DNA from: an uncultured Brevundimonas sp.
GTDB lineage: Bacteria > Pseudomonadota > Alphaproteobacteria > Caulobacterales > Caulobacteraceae
NCBI GenBank assembly: GCA_946481425.1
Contig: CAMLNT010000011.1
Coordinates: 1-27,535, forward strand
Reading direction: 5' to 3'
DNA: 27,535 bases
Below the pieces are notes generated by a model, which had not been told where the DNA came from, did not search any database, and was given only the letters and a program-made list of their open reading frames with translations. The translations under genes were made by a program, and so were the position numbers. This document shows, piece after piece, positions 7,440 through 15,749 of the stretch (the first letter of the stretch is position 1; each line of letters begins with the position of its first letter).

Positions 7440-8228
7440 GTGTCCGACGTATTTGAAGAGGTCGAGGAGAACCTCCGGGCCGACCAGTGGAAGTCGCTCG
7501 CCAAGCGCTGGTGGCCGGTGGCCGCGGGCGTCGTCGGCGCTGCGGTCCTGGTGGTCGGTGGCATCTGGTTCCTCGACGCCCGCAAGGGTTGGACCGGCGC
7601 AGAGGCCTCTCAGGCCTATCAGCGCGGCATCGAGGCCATCGAGAGCCAGAACCTGACCGCCGCCGAGGCCGCCTTCGTCGACGCCGAGGAAGCCGGCAAC
7701 CCCGGCTACCGCGCGCTGGCGCTGATGCAGCGCGCTGGGCTGCAGGTGGAACAGAACAACTTCGCAGAGGCCGTACAGCTGTTCGACGAGGCCGCCGAGG
7801 CCACCAATGAGCCGTTGATCGCCGACGCGGCGTCGCTGAAGGCCGCCTGGATCCTGATGGACACCGCTTCGCTCGAGGACCTCACCGTTCGCCTCTCGCC
7901 CCTGACGGAGGACGACCGTCCCTTCCGCTTCCATGCCCGCGAGGCGTTGGCTCTGGCCCGCCTGCAGCACGGCCAGCCGGACGCCGCCCGTCAGCAGCTT
8001 CAGACCCTGTCGCTGGCGCTCGACGTTCCGGAAGCGGTGCGTCAGCGCGCTCAGGTCGCGCTCGGCCTGATCGACTCCGGCAGCGCTGCGGCCATTCCCG
8101 GCATCATCGACGCCGCCGAGCGTGTCGCCCAGACCGACGCCGCCCAGGCCGCCCAGCGCCCCGGCGCCGCGCCTGGTCAGCAGCCTCCGGCTCCGGGCGC
8201 CGCCGCTCCGGCCGCTCCCGAACAATGA
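7440..8228 (+). CDS. YfgM-like membrane-anchored TPR protein
   Basis: The 262-residue protein has a short N-terminal cytoplasmic tail (MSDVFEEVEENLRADQWKSL) and one membrane anchor at about 27-48 (WWPVAAGVVGAAVLVVGGIWFL). Helical TPR-like repeats follow over about 58-215 (A-x-x-A-Y-Q-R-G, A-L-M-Q-R-A-G-L, A-R-E-A-L-A-L-A-R-L). A Pro/Ala-rich tail ends the chain. This is the YfgM/TPR_21 architecture, an ancillary factor of the SecYEG translocon and periplasmic chaperone network in E. coli, where yfgM also precedes bamB and der. GTG 7440 is chosen because GGGGAG lies about ten bases upstream. Its last codons overlap the bamB ATG by four bases. Confidence 0.85.
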   Translation: MSDVFEEVEENLRADQWKSLAKRWWPVAAGVVGAAVLVVGGIWFLDARKGWTGAEASQAYQRGIEAIESQNLTAAEAAFVDAEEAGNPGYRALALMQRAGLQVEQNNFAEAVQLFDEAAEATNEPLIADAASLKAAWILMDTASLEDLTVRLSPLTEDDRPFRFHAREALALARLQHGQPDAARQQLQTLSLALDVPEAVRQRAQVALGLIDSGSAAAIPGIIDAAERVAQTDAAQAAQRPGAAPGQQPPAPGAAAPAAPEQ

Positions 8229-9676
8229 TCCAAGGCGAATTCAAGCTTATGCAAGTGAACCTGAAGATCCTTTCGACCGTCGCCGCCTGCGCCCTGATTA
8301 CGGGCTGCTCGACGGTTCAGAACACAGCCGGCCGCCTCTGGCCGTTCGGCGATGACGACAACAGCCCGCAGGCGATCGCCTCCGAGGGCGAACGCGTCTC
8401 GATCCTGCAGTTCGAGCAGTCCGTCGAGGTCGACCCGGCGCTGGCCAATCGCCCGATCAACCTGCCGACTCCCCAGGCCATCACGAGCTGGACCCAGCCG
8501 GGCGGCACCGCCGAGAACCTGGTCGAACACGTCCAGGCCGGCGAAGGGTTCGATATCGCCTGGCGTCGCGACATCGGCGAAGGCTCTGGCCGTACGACCC
8601 AGGTCACCTCGCCCATCGTGGCCGCCGACGGCCGCATCTATGTGATGGATGGGCACAATCAGGTGACCGCCGTCGACGCGGCCTCGGGCGACATCGTCTG
8701 GCGTCACGGCATCACCAATGACGAGCGCGATCGCCGCAGCTTCTTCTCCCTGTCGCTCGGTGGCGGCGGCGAGAACCAGGGATTCGGCGGCGGCGTGGCC
8801 GTCGCAGGCGGCCGCGTGTTCGTCACATCGGGCCTCCGGGTGGTCACCGCCCTGGACGCCGCCACCGGCGACGTCGTCTGGACCTCCGAAGTCGAAAGCC
8901 CGATCCATGGCGCGCCGACGGTAGCCGGCGGCCGGGTCTACGCGGTCGACGTGGACAACCAGGTCATCGCCTTCGACGTCAACTCCGGCGCCCAGGCCTG
9001 GTCCTATCAGGCCATCGCCGAACCGGCCCGCATCCTGCGCGCCTCCAGCCCGGCCGTGACGGGTGAGACGGTGGTGACGCCGTTCTCGTCGGGCGAACTG
9101 GTCGCCCTGCGCACCTCGAACGGACAGCAGCTCTGGCAGCAGGTCCTGTCGCGCACCAACCGCACCAACGCCCTGTCGGAAATCCGCGACATCGCCGGCC
9201 GTCCGGTGATCTCGCGCGGCATGGTCTACGCCGGCAGCCACTCGGGCCTTTTCGCCTCGATGGACGTCCGCACAGGCACGCCGCGCTGGCAGCTCCCGAT
9301 CGCGACGCTGAACGCGCCGTGGGTCGCGGGTGACGCGGTCTATGTCGTCTCCAAGGCCGGCGAGATCATCGCCATCAACCGCGAGAGCGGTCAGGTCTAC
9401 TGGATCTACGACCTCAACGAAGAGCGTCAGCGCCAGGAAGGCGGCGTGTTTGGCCTGTTCGATCGCACGGTTCGCCCGATCTGGTCTGGTCCGCTGCTGG
9501 CCACCAACCGCCTGGTCATGGTCTCGTCGGAAGGCGAGGCCGTGGCGGTCGACGCGCGCACAGGCGTCGAGCAGGCCTCGATGGACCTCGGTGGTCCGGC
9601 CTACATCGCGCCCATCGCCTACAACGGCATGATCTACGTCCTCACCGACGAAGGTCAGCTGGTGGCGATCCGCTGA
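8225..9676 (+). CDS. bamB: Outer membrane protein assembly factor BamB (lipoprotein)
   Basis: BamB is the beta-propeller lipoprotein of the BAM complex, which inserts beta-barrel proteins in the outer membrane. The chain has a lipoprotein signal with lipobox LITGC. Repeated PQQ-like blades follow, seen as GRIYVMDGHNQVTAVDAASG-type units (GRVFVTSG, GRVYAVDV, AVYVVSK, GMIYVLTDEGQLVAI). The length, 483 residues or 475 from ATG 8249, is typical. ATG 8225 overlaps the upstream stop (ATGA) and would be coupled. ATG 8249 gives a tidier signal peptide (MQVNLKILSTVAACALITGC), and the choice stays open. Position between a YfgM-like gene and der is conserved in many proteobacteria. Confidence 0.93.
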   Translation: MIQGEFKLMQVNLKILSTVAACALITGCSTVQNTAGRLWPFGDDDNSPQAIASEGERVSILQFEQSVEVDPALANRPINLPTPQAITSWTQPGGTAENLVEHVQAGEGFDIAWRRDIGEGSGRTTQVTSPIVAADGRIYVMDGHNQVTAVDAASGDIVWRHGITNDERDRRSFFSLSLGGGGENQGFGGGVAVAGGRVFVTSGLRVVTALDAATGDVVWTSEVESPIHGAPTVAGGRVYAVDVDNQVIAFDVNSGAQAWSYQAIAEPARILRASSPAVTGETVVTPFSSGELVALRTSNGQQLWQQVLSRTNRTNALSEIRDIAGRPVISRGMVYAGSHSGLFASMDVRTGTPRWQLPIATLNAPWVAGDAVYVVSKAGEIIAINRESGQVYWIYDLNEERQRQEGGVFGLFDRTVRPIWSGPLLATNRLVMVSSEGEAVAVDARTGVEQASMDLGGPAYIAPIAYNGMIYVLTDEGQLVAIR

Positions 9677-9690
9677 GGTCCTAAATCGAC

Positions 9691-9714
9691 AGGGCCGGGC
9701 TTGTCCCGGCCTTT
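9691..9714 (+). terminator. Hairpin after bamB, possible terminator
   Basis: GGCCGGG (9693-9699) pairs with CCCGGCC (9705-9711) over loop CTTGT, and flanking A-T and G-T pairs extend the stem. Only three T bases follow, so termination may be weak. The core GGGCTTGTCCC is related to the palindrome at 9763-9786, so the element may instead be one half of a REP-like pair. Confidence 0.6.
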
Positions 9715-9762
9715 CATCACCGCGATGCTGGCCCCAGGGTCCGCAGGCGGCGGCGCTTTTGG

Positions 9763-9786
9763 ACCCCCGGGACAAACCCCGGGGGT
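9763..9786. repeat. REP-like palindrome in the der leader
   Basis: ACCCCCGGG (9763-9771) pairs perfectly with CCCGGGGGT (9778-9786) over loop ACAAAC. No T-run follows in either direction. The reverse complement of its centre (GGGGTTTGTCCCGGG) resembles the hairpin at 9691-9714, so the two form an inverted pair about 50 bases apart. Confidence 0.55.
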
Positions 9787-9819
9787 AACGCGTTTCTGGA
9801 AGACGAAGGTTCTGGAGCT

Positions 9820-11397
9820 GTGACACTCAAGGTCGCGATCGTCGGACGGCCGAATGTCGGCAAGTCGACGCTTTTCAACCGCCTGGCCGGCAAGAAGCTG
9901 GCCATCGTGGACGACCGGCCGGGCGTGACCCGCGACCGGCGCTATGCGCGTGGGACCCTGGGCGACATCGACCTGACGCTGATCGACACCGCCGGCTTCG
10001 AGGACGTCGCCGACGAAAGCCTGGAGGCGCGCATGCGTCGCCAGACCGAACTGGCCGTCGAGGAAGCCGACCTGATCCTGTTCGTGATCGACGCCCGCGA
10101 GGGCATCGTGCCGCTGGACCGCATCTTCGCCGACCTGGTGCGTAAGCGCGACAAGCCCACCATCCTTATTGGCAACAAGGCCGAGGGGAAGGCCGGCGAC
10201 GTCGGCCTGGCCGAGGGCGTACGCCTGGGCTTCGGTGAGCCGATCGGCCTGTCCGCCGAGCACGGCGAGGGTATGGCCGACCTCTATGCCGCCGTCGCGC
10301 CGTTCGAGCCGGAGGCCGAGGAGGATGCGGACGACGCCGACAAGCCCGTCATGGTCGCCATCATGGGTCGGCCGAACGCGGGCAAGTCGACCCTGGTCAA
10401 CCGCCTGATCGGCGAGGATCGTATGCTGACCGGTCCCGAGGCCGGGATCACCCGCGATTCAATTTCGGTCGATTTTGAGTGGAACGGCCGGCCGGTCCGC
10501 CTGGTCGACACAGCTGGCATGCGCCGCAAAGCCAAGGTGCAGGAAAAGCTGGAAAAGCTCTCCGTCGCCGACACCATCCGCGCCCTGACCTTCGCCGAGG
10601 TGGTCGTTCTGGTGATGGACGAGGCTAACGCCTTCGATACCCAGGACCTGCAACTCGCCGATCTGGTGGAGCGCGAGGGAAGGGCGATCGTCTACTGCAT
10701 CGCAAAATGGGATCAGGTCGAGGACGGCAAGGAGCGGATGGCCCACTTCCGCGAACACGCCGACCGGATGCTGCCCCAGCTCAAGGGCGCGCCGCTCGTC
10801 GGCCTGTCGGCCCTGACCGGCCGGGGCGTGAACAGCCTGATGCCGGCCGTTTTCGAGGCGCACCGCCAGTGGTCCGCCAAGGTCAAGACGCGAGACCTGA
10901 ACGACTGGCTGGCCATGGCCCTGCAACGCCACCCGCCCCCCGCTGTGGACGGCCGCCGCCTCAAGCCCAAATACGTCACCCAGACCAAGGCGCGCCCGCC
11001 GACCTTCGTCATGTTCGCCAATCGCGCGGCGTCCATGCCCGACCACTACAAGCGCTATCTGATCAACAGCATGCGCGAGAGCTTCGACCTGCCGGGCGTG
11101 CCGATGCGCCTGCTGGTCAAGTCCGGCGAGAACCCGTTCGCGGAAGGCGCCGGGCCGGAAAAGACGCCCCCGCGCCGCAAGATCAAGGCCGACGCCGCCG
11201 AAGCCGCGCCTGCGAAGCCGAAGAAGCCCAAGATCCTCACCAAGACCGTCAGCGGCACCAAGACCGGCGCCAAGAAGAAGTCCGGCACGACCGTCGTCGT
11301 CGGCAAGCGCGCCCGCGGCGGCGCGAGGCAGGTCAGCCGGTCAGGGCGGGTGCGTCCGGGTCAGAAGAGCGCGCCCAAGGGCGGAACGAAGCGCTAG
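9820..11397 (+). CDS. der: Ribosome biogenesis GTPase Der (EngA)
   Basis: The 525-residue protein has two consecutive TrmE-type GTPase domains. Domain 1 has GRPNVGKST near residue 8, DTAGF and NKAEG. Domain 2 has GRPNAGKST near residue 187, DTAGM and an AKWD G4 motif (canonical form NKWD). A C-terminal KH-like domain follows at about 360-445 (PPTFVMFANRAASMPDHYKRYL). Der acts in 50S subunit maturation. A basic Lys/Arg/Ala-rich tail of about 80 residues (KKPKILTKTVSGTKT, VVVGKRARGGARQ) extends beyond the usual end. GTG 9820 gives the standard N-terminus, with GAAGG about ten bases upstream. The stop shares CTAG with the convergent SDR gene. Confidence 0.97.
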   Translation: MTLKVAIVGRPNVGKSTLFNRLAGKKLAIVDDRPGVTRDRRYARGTLGDIDLTLIDTAGFEDVADESLEARMRRQTELAVEEADLILFVIDAREGIVPLDRIFADLVRKRDKPTILIGNKAEGKAGDVGLAEGVRLGFGEPIGLSAEHGEGMADLYAAVAPFEPEAEEDADDADKPVMVAIMGRPNAGKSTLVNRLIGEDRMLTGPEAGITRDSISVDFEWNGRPVRLVDTAGMRRKAKVQEKLEKLSVADTIRALTFAEVVVLVMDEANAFDTQDLQLADLVEREGRAIVYCIAKWDQVEDGKERMAHFREHADRMLPQLKGAPLVGLSALTGRGVNSLMPAVFEAHRQWSAKVKTRDLNDWLAMALQRHPPPAVDGRRLKPKYVTQTKARPPTFVMFANRAASMPDHYKRYLINSMRESFDLPGVPMRLLVKSGENPFAEGAGPEKTPPRRKIKADAAEAAPAKPKKPKILTKTVSGTKTGAKKKSGTTVVVGKRARGGARQVSRSGRVRPGQKSAPKGGTKR

Positions 11398-12134
11398 GCC
11401 CGCGCAGCCTTCCATTCGACGAAGCTGACATCCAGCTCTGGCGTCTGGTCCGGCCGGCAAAGCTCGACCATCAGCGGCCCGATTTCGGACGGCTCGGGGT
11501 GCTTCGTCGGATCCTCGCCCGGATAGGCCTGGGCGCGCAGCCGTGTCCGCATACGGCCGGGGTCGACGACCGCAACCCGGATCGGCGTGTTCTCGATTTC
11601 GTCGGCCCAGCATTTCACCATGGCCTCGGCCCCGGCCTTGGTCGCGGCGTAGGCCCCCCAGAAAGCCTTGGGCGCATGGGCGACCGACGAGGTGACATAG
11701 ACCGCCCGCCCGGCGTCCGACATCCGCAGCAGCGGCTCGAACGAGCGGATCAGGCGATAGACGCCGGTGAAGTTGATCTTCTCGATCTTGGCGAACTCGC
11801 GCGGCTCGGCGTGGCTGACCGGCGTCAGGCCGCTCGTCCCCAACATGGCTGCGGTGTGGACCCAGGCGTCGATCCGCCCGAACCGCTCGAAGATCGCGCC
11901 GCCCAGCCGGTCGATGGCCCCGCCGTCCACCAGGTCGAACGGGACCAGCGTCGCCCGTTCGCCAGTGGCCTTCAGGATCTCGTCGTCCAGTTCCTCCAAG
12001 CCGCCCTGGGTGCGGGCGCAGGCGACGACGTGCGCCCCCGCCTTGGCCAGGTCCAGTGCAGACGCATAGCCGATGCCGCGCGAGGCGCCGGTGATGACCG
12101 CGATGCGGTCCTTGAGCGGAAGATTGTCAGACAT
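11394..12134 (-). CDS. Short-chain dehydrogenase/reductase (SDR)
   Basis: The 246-residue Rossmann-fold oxidoreductase has the cofactor motif TGASRGIG at about 16-23. The NAG motif position reads HTAAM. Catalytic Ser lies in VTSSVAH and the YxxxK pair in YAATKAG. ACART in place of an acidic residue at the end of beta-2 suggests NADP(H). The substrate cannot be told from sequence. It is the last gene of the radA-cvpA-purF-SDR strand, 21 bases after purF. Its stop overlaps that of convergent der. Confidence 0.9.
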   Translation of the reverse strand: MSDNLPLKDRIAVITGASRGIGYASALDLAKAGAHVVACARTQGGLEELDDEILKATGERATLVPFDLVDGGAIDRLGGAIFERFGRIDAWVHTAAMLGTSGLTPVSHAEPREFAKIEKINFTGVYRLIRSFEPLLRMSDAGRAVYVTSSVAHAPKAFWGAYAATKAGAEAMVKCWADEIENTPIRVAVVDPGRMRTRLRAQAYPGEDPTKHPEPSEIGPLMVELCRPDQTPELDVSFVEWKAARA

Positions 12135-12155
12135 GGCGCGGCTGATAGCCGAGGG

Positions 12156-13655
12156 CTAGGCGCTCACCAACAGGGAAAGCTGCCGCGCGGCCACGTCGCG
12201 TCCGCCCTCCTCGATCTCACGGTCGAGCAGGCGGGTCGGATACTCGCCCGTGAAATAGTGGTCGGTGAACTGGGGCAGGGCGTTGTTGCGGCCGCCGGCC
12301 TCGCCCACGGCCCGGTACAGCCCGTCGATGGACAGGAAGCCCAGCGTATCGACCTCGAGCGCGACGCGCATTTCTTCCAGCGTCATGTTGGCGGCCATCA
12401 GCTGGTCCCGCGACGGCATGTCGATGCCGTAGAAGTCGGGGTACAGGATCTGCGGGCTGGCCGAGCGCAGGTGAACCTCCGCCGCGCCGGCGGCGCGTAC
12501 GGCGCGCACGAGCTTCAGCGAAGTCGTGCCCCGCACGATCGAATCGTCGATCAGGACGACACGCTTGCCCTGCAGCGCCGACCGGTTCGGGCTGTGCTTC
12601 ATGCGCACGCCCTTCTGGCGGGCGCCCTGGCTCGGCTGGATGAAGGTCCGGCCGAGATAATGACTGCGGATGATCCCCATCTCGAACGGGATGCCGCTCT
12701 GCTGGGCGTAGCCGAGCGCGGCCGGCACGCCCGAATCCGGCACCGGCACCACGATGTCGGCCTCAACGGCGTGCTCGACGGCCAGACCCCGGCCCATGGC
12801 CTTGCGGGCCTCGTAGACCGAACGCCCGTTCACGACCGAGTCCGGCCGGGCGAAATAGACGTACTCGAACAGGCACGGCCGGGCGGCCACGGTCTGGAAG
12901 GGCTTGAGCGACTTCAGGCCGTCGGCGTCGATCACCACGACCTCGCCGTGCTCGACATCCCGCTCAAAGGTCGCGCCCATCATGTCGAGCGCGCAGGTTT
13001 CGGACGCGAGGACCCAGGCGTCGCCCAGGCGGCCCAGCACCAGCGGGCGGATGCCGAGCGGGTCACGCGCCCCGATCATCTTGTGGCGAGTCTGGGCGAC
13101 CAGGGCGTAGCCGCCTTCGATCGCGGCCAGCGCGTCGATGAAGCGGTCGACGATCTTGGCCTTCCGGCTACGGGCGATCAGGTGAAGGATGACCTCGGAA
13201 TCCGAGGTCGACTGGAAGATCGCGCCTTCGCTGACGAGCCGATTCCTGAGGAAGTGGAAGTTGGTCAGGTTGCCGTTATGGGCAATGGCAATGCCGCCGG
13301 AGTCGAGGTCGGCGTACATCGGCTGGATGTTGCGTAGGGTCGATCCGCCCGCCGTGGAATAGCGAGTGTGGCCGACCGCCGCCTCGCCCGGCATCCGCTT
13401 GGACAGGTCCGAGCCGCCGAAGGCCTCGCCGACGAGGCCCATGTGACGCTCCGAATGAAACATCTCGGACTTCACGCTGGCGATGCCGCAAGCCTCCTGG
13501 CCGCGATGCTGCAGCGCGTGCAGGCCCAGGGCGACGATGGATGAACCCTCGTCCGCCGGCGCCCCCCAGACGCCGCACACGCCGCATTCGAGGCGTAGCG
13601 TATCGTCGTCCGGATCGCGTTGAAACTCGGCGGGGCCGCTGGGGAGGGCGGTCAT
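12156..13655 (-). CDS. purF: Amidophosphoribosyltransferase
   Basis: PurF makes 5-phosphoribosylamine from PRPP and glutamine, the first step of purine synthesis. The 499-residue chain has a 23-residue propeptide ending in Glu, then C24 of CGVCGVWG, the N-terminal nucleophile of the glutaminase domain. HRGQEACGI and GHTRYSTAG follow, then the phosphoribosyltransferase domain with VVLIDDSIVRGTTS as PRPP loop. Of the Cys ligands for the Bacillus-type 4Fe-4S cluster only the one in RPCLFEY is present: the FYGID site has Asp (YPDFYGID) and the C-terminal CxxC is absent. ATG 13655 overlaps the cvpA stop (ATGA). A longer reading from 14303 is the cvpA gene in another frame. Confidence 0.97.
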   Translation of the reverse strand: MTALPSGPAEFQRDPDDDTLRLECGVCGVWGAPADEGSSIVALGLHALQHRGQEACGIASVKSEMFHSERHMGLVGEAFGGSDLSKRMPGEAAVGHTRYSTAGGSTLRNIQPMYADLDSGGIAIAHNGNLTNFHFLRNRLVSEGAIFQSTSDSEVILHLIARSRKAKIVDRFIDALAAIEGGYALVAQTRHKMIGARDPLGIRPLVLGRLGDAWVLASETCALDMMGATFERDVEHGEVVVIDADGLKSLKPFQTVAARPCLFEYVYFARPDSVVNGRSVYEARKAMGRGLAVEHAVEADIVVPVPDSGVPAALGYAQQSGIPFEMGIIRSHYLGRTFIQPSQGARQKGVRMKHSPNRSALQGKRVVLIDDSIVRGTTSLKLVRAVRAAGAAEVHLRSASPQILYPDFYGIDMPSRDQLMAANMTLEEMRVALEVDTLGFLSIDGLYRAVGEAGGRNNALPQFTDHYFTGEYPTRLLDREIEEGGRDVAARQLSLLVSA

Positions 13656-14245
13656 GGCAGGCTTCCTGACTGGGAGGCGGCGTCCGTAGCGTCGGATTGA
13701 GGCTGGTCCGTGGCGCCGCGGCGGGCGGAGTCGACCACGACCGGCGTCACGCTGTCGGCGGCCCGGCCGATGCCGGGCAGGATCGTCTGGATGGCGCGGG
13801 CCGAGCCCTCGCTGACCGGGAAGACCGCCGCATTCGTCAGCCAGCCGGGCGCGCGCTCGGGCGATCCGGACGAGGCGAAGACGATCAGATGCACGACGCC
13901 GAGCAGGACCAGGGCCCGGATAACGCCGAAGGCCACGCCCACCGTCCGGTCCAGGCTCGAGAGCCGGTCGCTGTTCTGTAGCGACCGCCCGGCCAGCGTT
14001 CCGATCAGGCGGACGCCGAAATAGACCAGCAGGAAGGTGATCACCGCCGCCAGGACCGTGCCGATCCAGTCGGGATCGAAGACGTCGCGGCCCACTGGTC
14101 CGGTCACTGGCAGGGCGATGAGGGCGATCAGGGCCGCCAGGATGAAGGAAAAGAAGGTGATGACCTCGCGCGCGCCGCCGCGCACCCACCCGGCCAGGGC
14201 CGAGAACAGGATGACCACGAAGGCGAAGAGGTCGTATCCGGTCAT
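13652..14245 (-). CDS. cvpA: CvpA family membrane protein
   Basis: The 197-residue protein has four predicted membrane segments (about 5-20, 28-47, 62-82, 103-123) with the family's GWVRGGAREVITF motif after the first. CvpA is needed for colicin V production and envelope stress tolerance in enterobacteria; its molecular activity is not settled. The cvpA-purF order is conserved in E. coli as well. The gene overlaps radA upstream and purF downstream by ATGA, so the three are one coupled transcript. The last 50 residues are polar and variable. Confidence 0.93.
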   Translation of the reverse strand: MTGYDLFAFVVILFSALAGWVRGGAREVITFFSFILAALIALIALPVTGPVGRDVFDPDWIGTVLAAVITFLLVYFGVRLIGTLAGRSLQNSDRLSSLDRTVGVAFGVIRALVLLGVVHLIVFASSGSPERAPGWLTNAAVFPVSEGSARAIQTILPGIGRAADSVTPVVVDSARRGATDQPQSDATDAASQSGSLP

Positions 14246-15618
14246 GCGGGCCGAACTTGGGGGGCGAGGGCCCCATCATCAATGCGCTGGACCGCTTCGG
14301 CAAGGCGCGACACGGAAACGATGCGAAGAACGTCCGGCTCGGCCGCCTGACTGGGCGCTAGCGCCGCGTCAAAGCCGAGCTTCTTCGCCTCCTTCATGCG
14401 CGATTCCATGCGGTTCACGGGGCGGACTTCGCCGGACAGGCTGATCTCGCCGAACACCACCATGCCCTCAGGCAGGGGGCGGTCCAGCGCCGATGACACC
14501 AGCGCCGCCGCCGCCGCGAGGTCCGCGGCCGGCTCCGAGATTCGCAAGCCGCCCGCGACATTCAGATAGACATCCTTGTCCCCGAAACCGAGGCCACAGC
14601 GCGCCTCCAGCACCGCCAGGACCATCGCCAGCCGCCCGTTGTCCCAGCCGACCACCGCCCGGCGCGGCGTGCCGTAGGCCGAAGGCGCGACCAGGGCCTG
14701 AACCTCGACCAGCACCGGACGCGAGCCTTCGATGCCGGCGAAGACCACCGACCCGGCCGCGCGCTCACCGCCTTCGCCCAGGAACAGCGCGGACGGATTG
14801 GGCACCTCGTTCAGGCCCCGGTCTCCCATCTCAAAGACCCCGATCTCGTCGGTCGCTCCAAAGCGGTTCTTGCCGGCGCGCAGGATCCGGAACGGATAGC
14901 CGCGCTCGCCTTCGAAGGAGAGCACCGCATCGACCAGGTGCTCGACTACGCGAGGGCCGGCCACCTGGCCGTCCTTGGTGACGTGTCCGACGAGCACGAC
15001 GGCGACGCCACGTTTCTTGGCGAACCGCACCAGTTCGCCGGCGCAGGCGCGCACCTGTGTCACCGATCCAGGACCTGCCTCATGCGCGTCGGACCAGAGC
15101 GTCTGGACGGAGTCGACGATCACCAGATCGAACGTATCCCGCTTCAGCCCGTCAAGGATTTCGCGCAGCGAGGTCTCTGCCGCCAGGTTGACTGGCGCGG
15201 CGGCCAGTCCCATCCGGGCGGCGCGCGACCGGATCTGCTCGATCGCCTCTTCGCCAGAGATATAGGCGACGCGCGCGCCCCTGGTGGCGGCATGAGCCGT
15301 CACCTGCAGCAGCAACGTCGACTTGCCGACGCCGGGGTCGCCCGACAGCAGGATCGCCGATCCCGGCACCACGCCTCCGCCGCAAACCCGGTCGAACTCA
15401 GCCACGCCCGTCGTCAGGCGCGGCGGCTCGGGATTGTCGGATTGCAGATCCTCGAAGGCCAACCCACGCGCCTTTGACGGCTTCAGCGTGCCCGGGGCGC
15501 GGCTTTGCGTCTCCTCGACGAGGGTGTTCCAGGCCTGGCACGCGTTGCACTGGCCGGACCACTTGGCGTGGACCGCGCCGCAGGACTGACAGACATAGAT
15601 CGCACCGTCGCGGGCCAT
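14242..15618 (-). CDS. radA: DNA repair ATPase RadA
   Basis: The 458-residue RecA-like branch-migration helicase is used in recombination and repair. An N-terminal zinc finger has C10, C13, C24 and C27. The ATPase core has GDPGVGKST near residue 95, and the RadA-specific KNRFG motif follows. The C-terminal domain is Lon-protease-like (NVAGGLRISEPAADLA, VFGEISLSGEVRPV), as in all RadA proteins. AGAGG is found before the ATG. It heads an operon with cvpA, purF and the SDR gene, and its first base is about 130 bases from the divergent lipoprotein gene. Confidence 0.97.
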   Translation of the reverse strand: MARDGAIYVCQSCGAVHAKWSGQCNACQAWNTLVEETQSRAPGTLKPSKARGLAFEDLQSDNPEPPRLTTGVAEFDRVCGGGVVPGSAILLSGDPGVGKSTLLLQVTAHAATRGARVAYISGEEAIEQIRSRAARMGLAAAPVNLAAETSLREILDGLKRDTFDLVIVDSVQTLWSDAHEAGPGSVTQVRACAGELVRFAKKRGVAVVLVGHVTKDGQVAGPRVVEHLVDAVLSFEGERGYPFRILRAGKNRFGATDEIGVFEMGDRGLNEVPNPSALFLGEGGERAAGSVVFAGIEGSRPVLVEVQALVAPSAYGTPRRAVVGWDNGRLAMVLAVLEARCGLGFGDKDVYLNVAGGLRISEPAADLAAAAALVSSALDRPLPEGMVVFGEISLSGEVRPVNRMESRMKEAKKLGFDAALAPSQAAEPDVLRIVSVSRLAEAVQRIDDGALAPQVRPA

Positions 15619-15626
15619 GGAGGTTC

Positions 15627-15643
15627 CTCTAGCAGAGGCGGAC
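15627..15643 (-). promoter_or_regulatory. Motif shared with the LOG gene upstream region, possible -10 element
   Basis: The 17-base plus-strand sequence CTCTAGCAGAGGCGGAC recurs with one change at 18776-18792. Read on the minus strand it contains GCTAGAG, close to the GCTANAWC -10 described for the Caulobacter housekeeping sigma factor. Here it lies only about 10 bases before the radA ATG and also covers its AGAGG ribosome-binding site, so the promoter reading is uncertain. Confidence 0.3.
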
Positions 15644-15749
15644 CGATTCCGCCGCGCCTCGTTTGCCCGGATGCGGCGTCAGAGCCGGTCGCGGCCTCGC
15701 GCGAACCCGCGACATGGCCTAGGGTCGGCTGAAGGGCAGGGAGGACACG

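Noticed and set aside
8177..9826. Minus-strand open frame of 549 codons opposite bamB
   Set aside because: Shadow of bamB; Gly/Asp/Arg/His-rich composition without motifs.
10707..13337. Plus-strand open frame of 876 codons across der, the SDR gene and purF
   Set aside because: It overlaps three certain genes in other frames or strand and its translation is low-complexity Arg/Gly/Asp-rich with no recognisable family.
13656..14303. N-terminal extension of purF to 14303
   Set aside because: The extra residues are cvpA read in the wrong frame; ATG 13655 gives a normal PurF propeptide and a 4-base overlap with cvpA.
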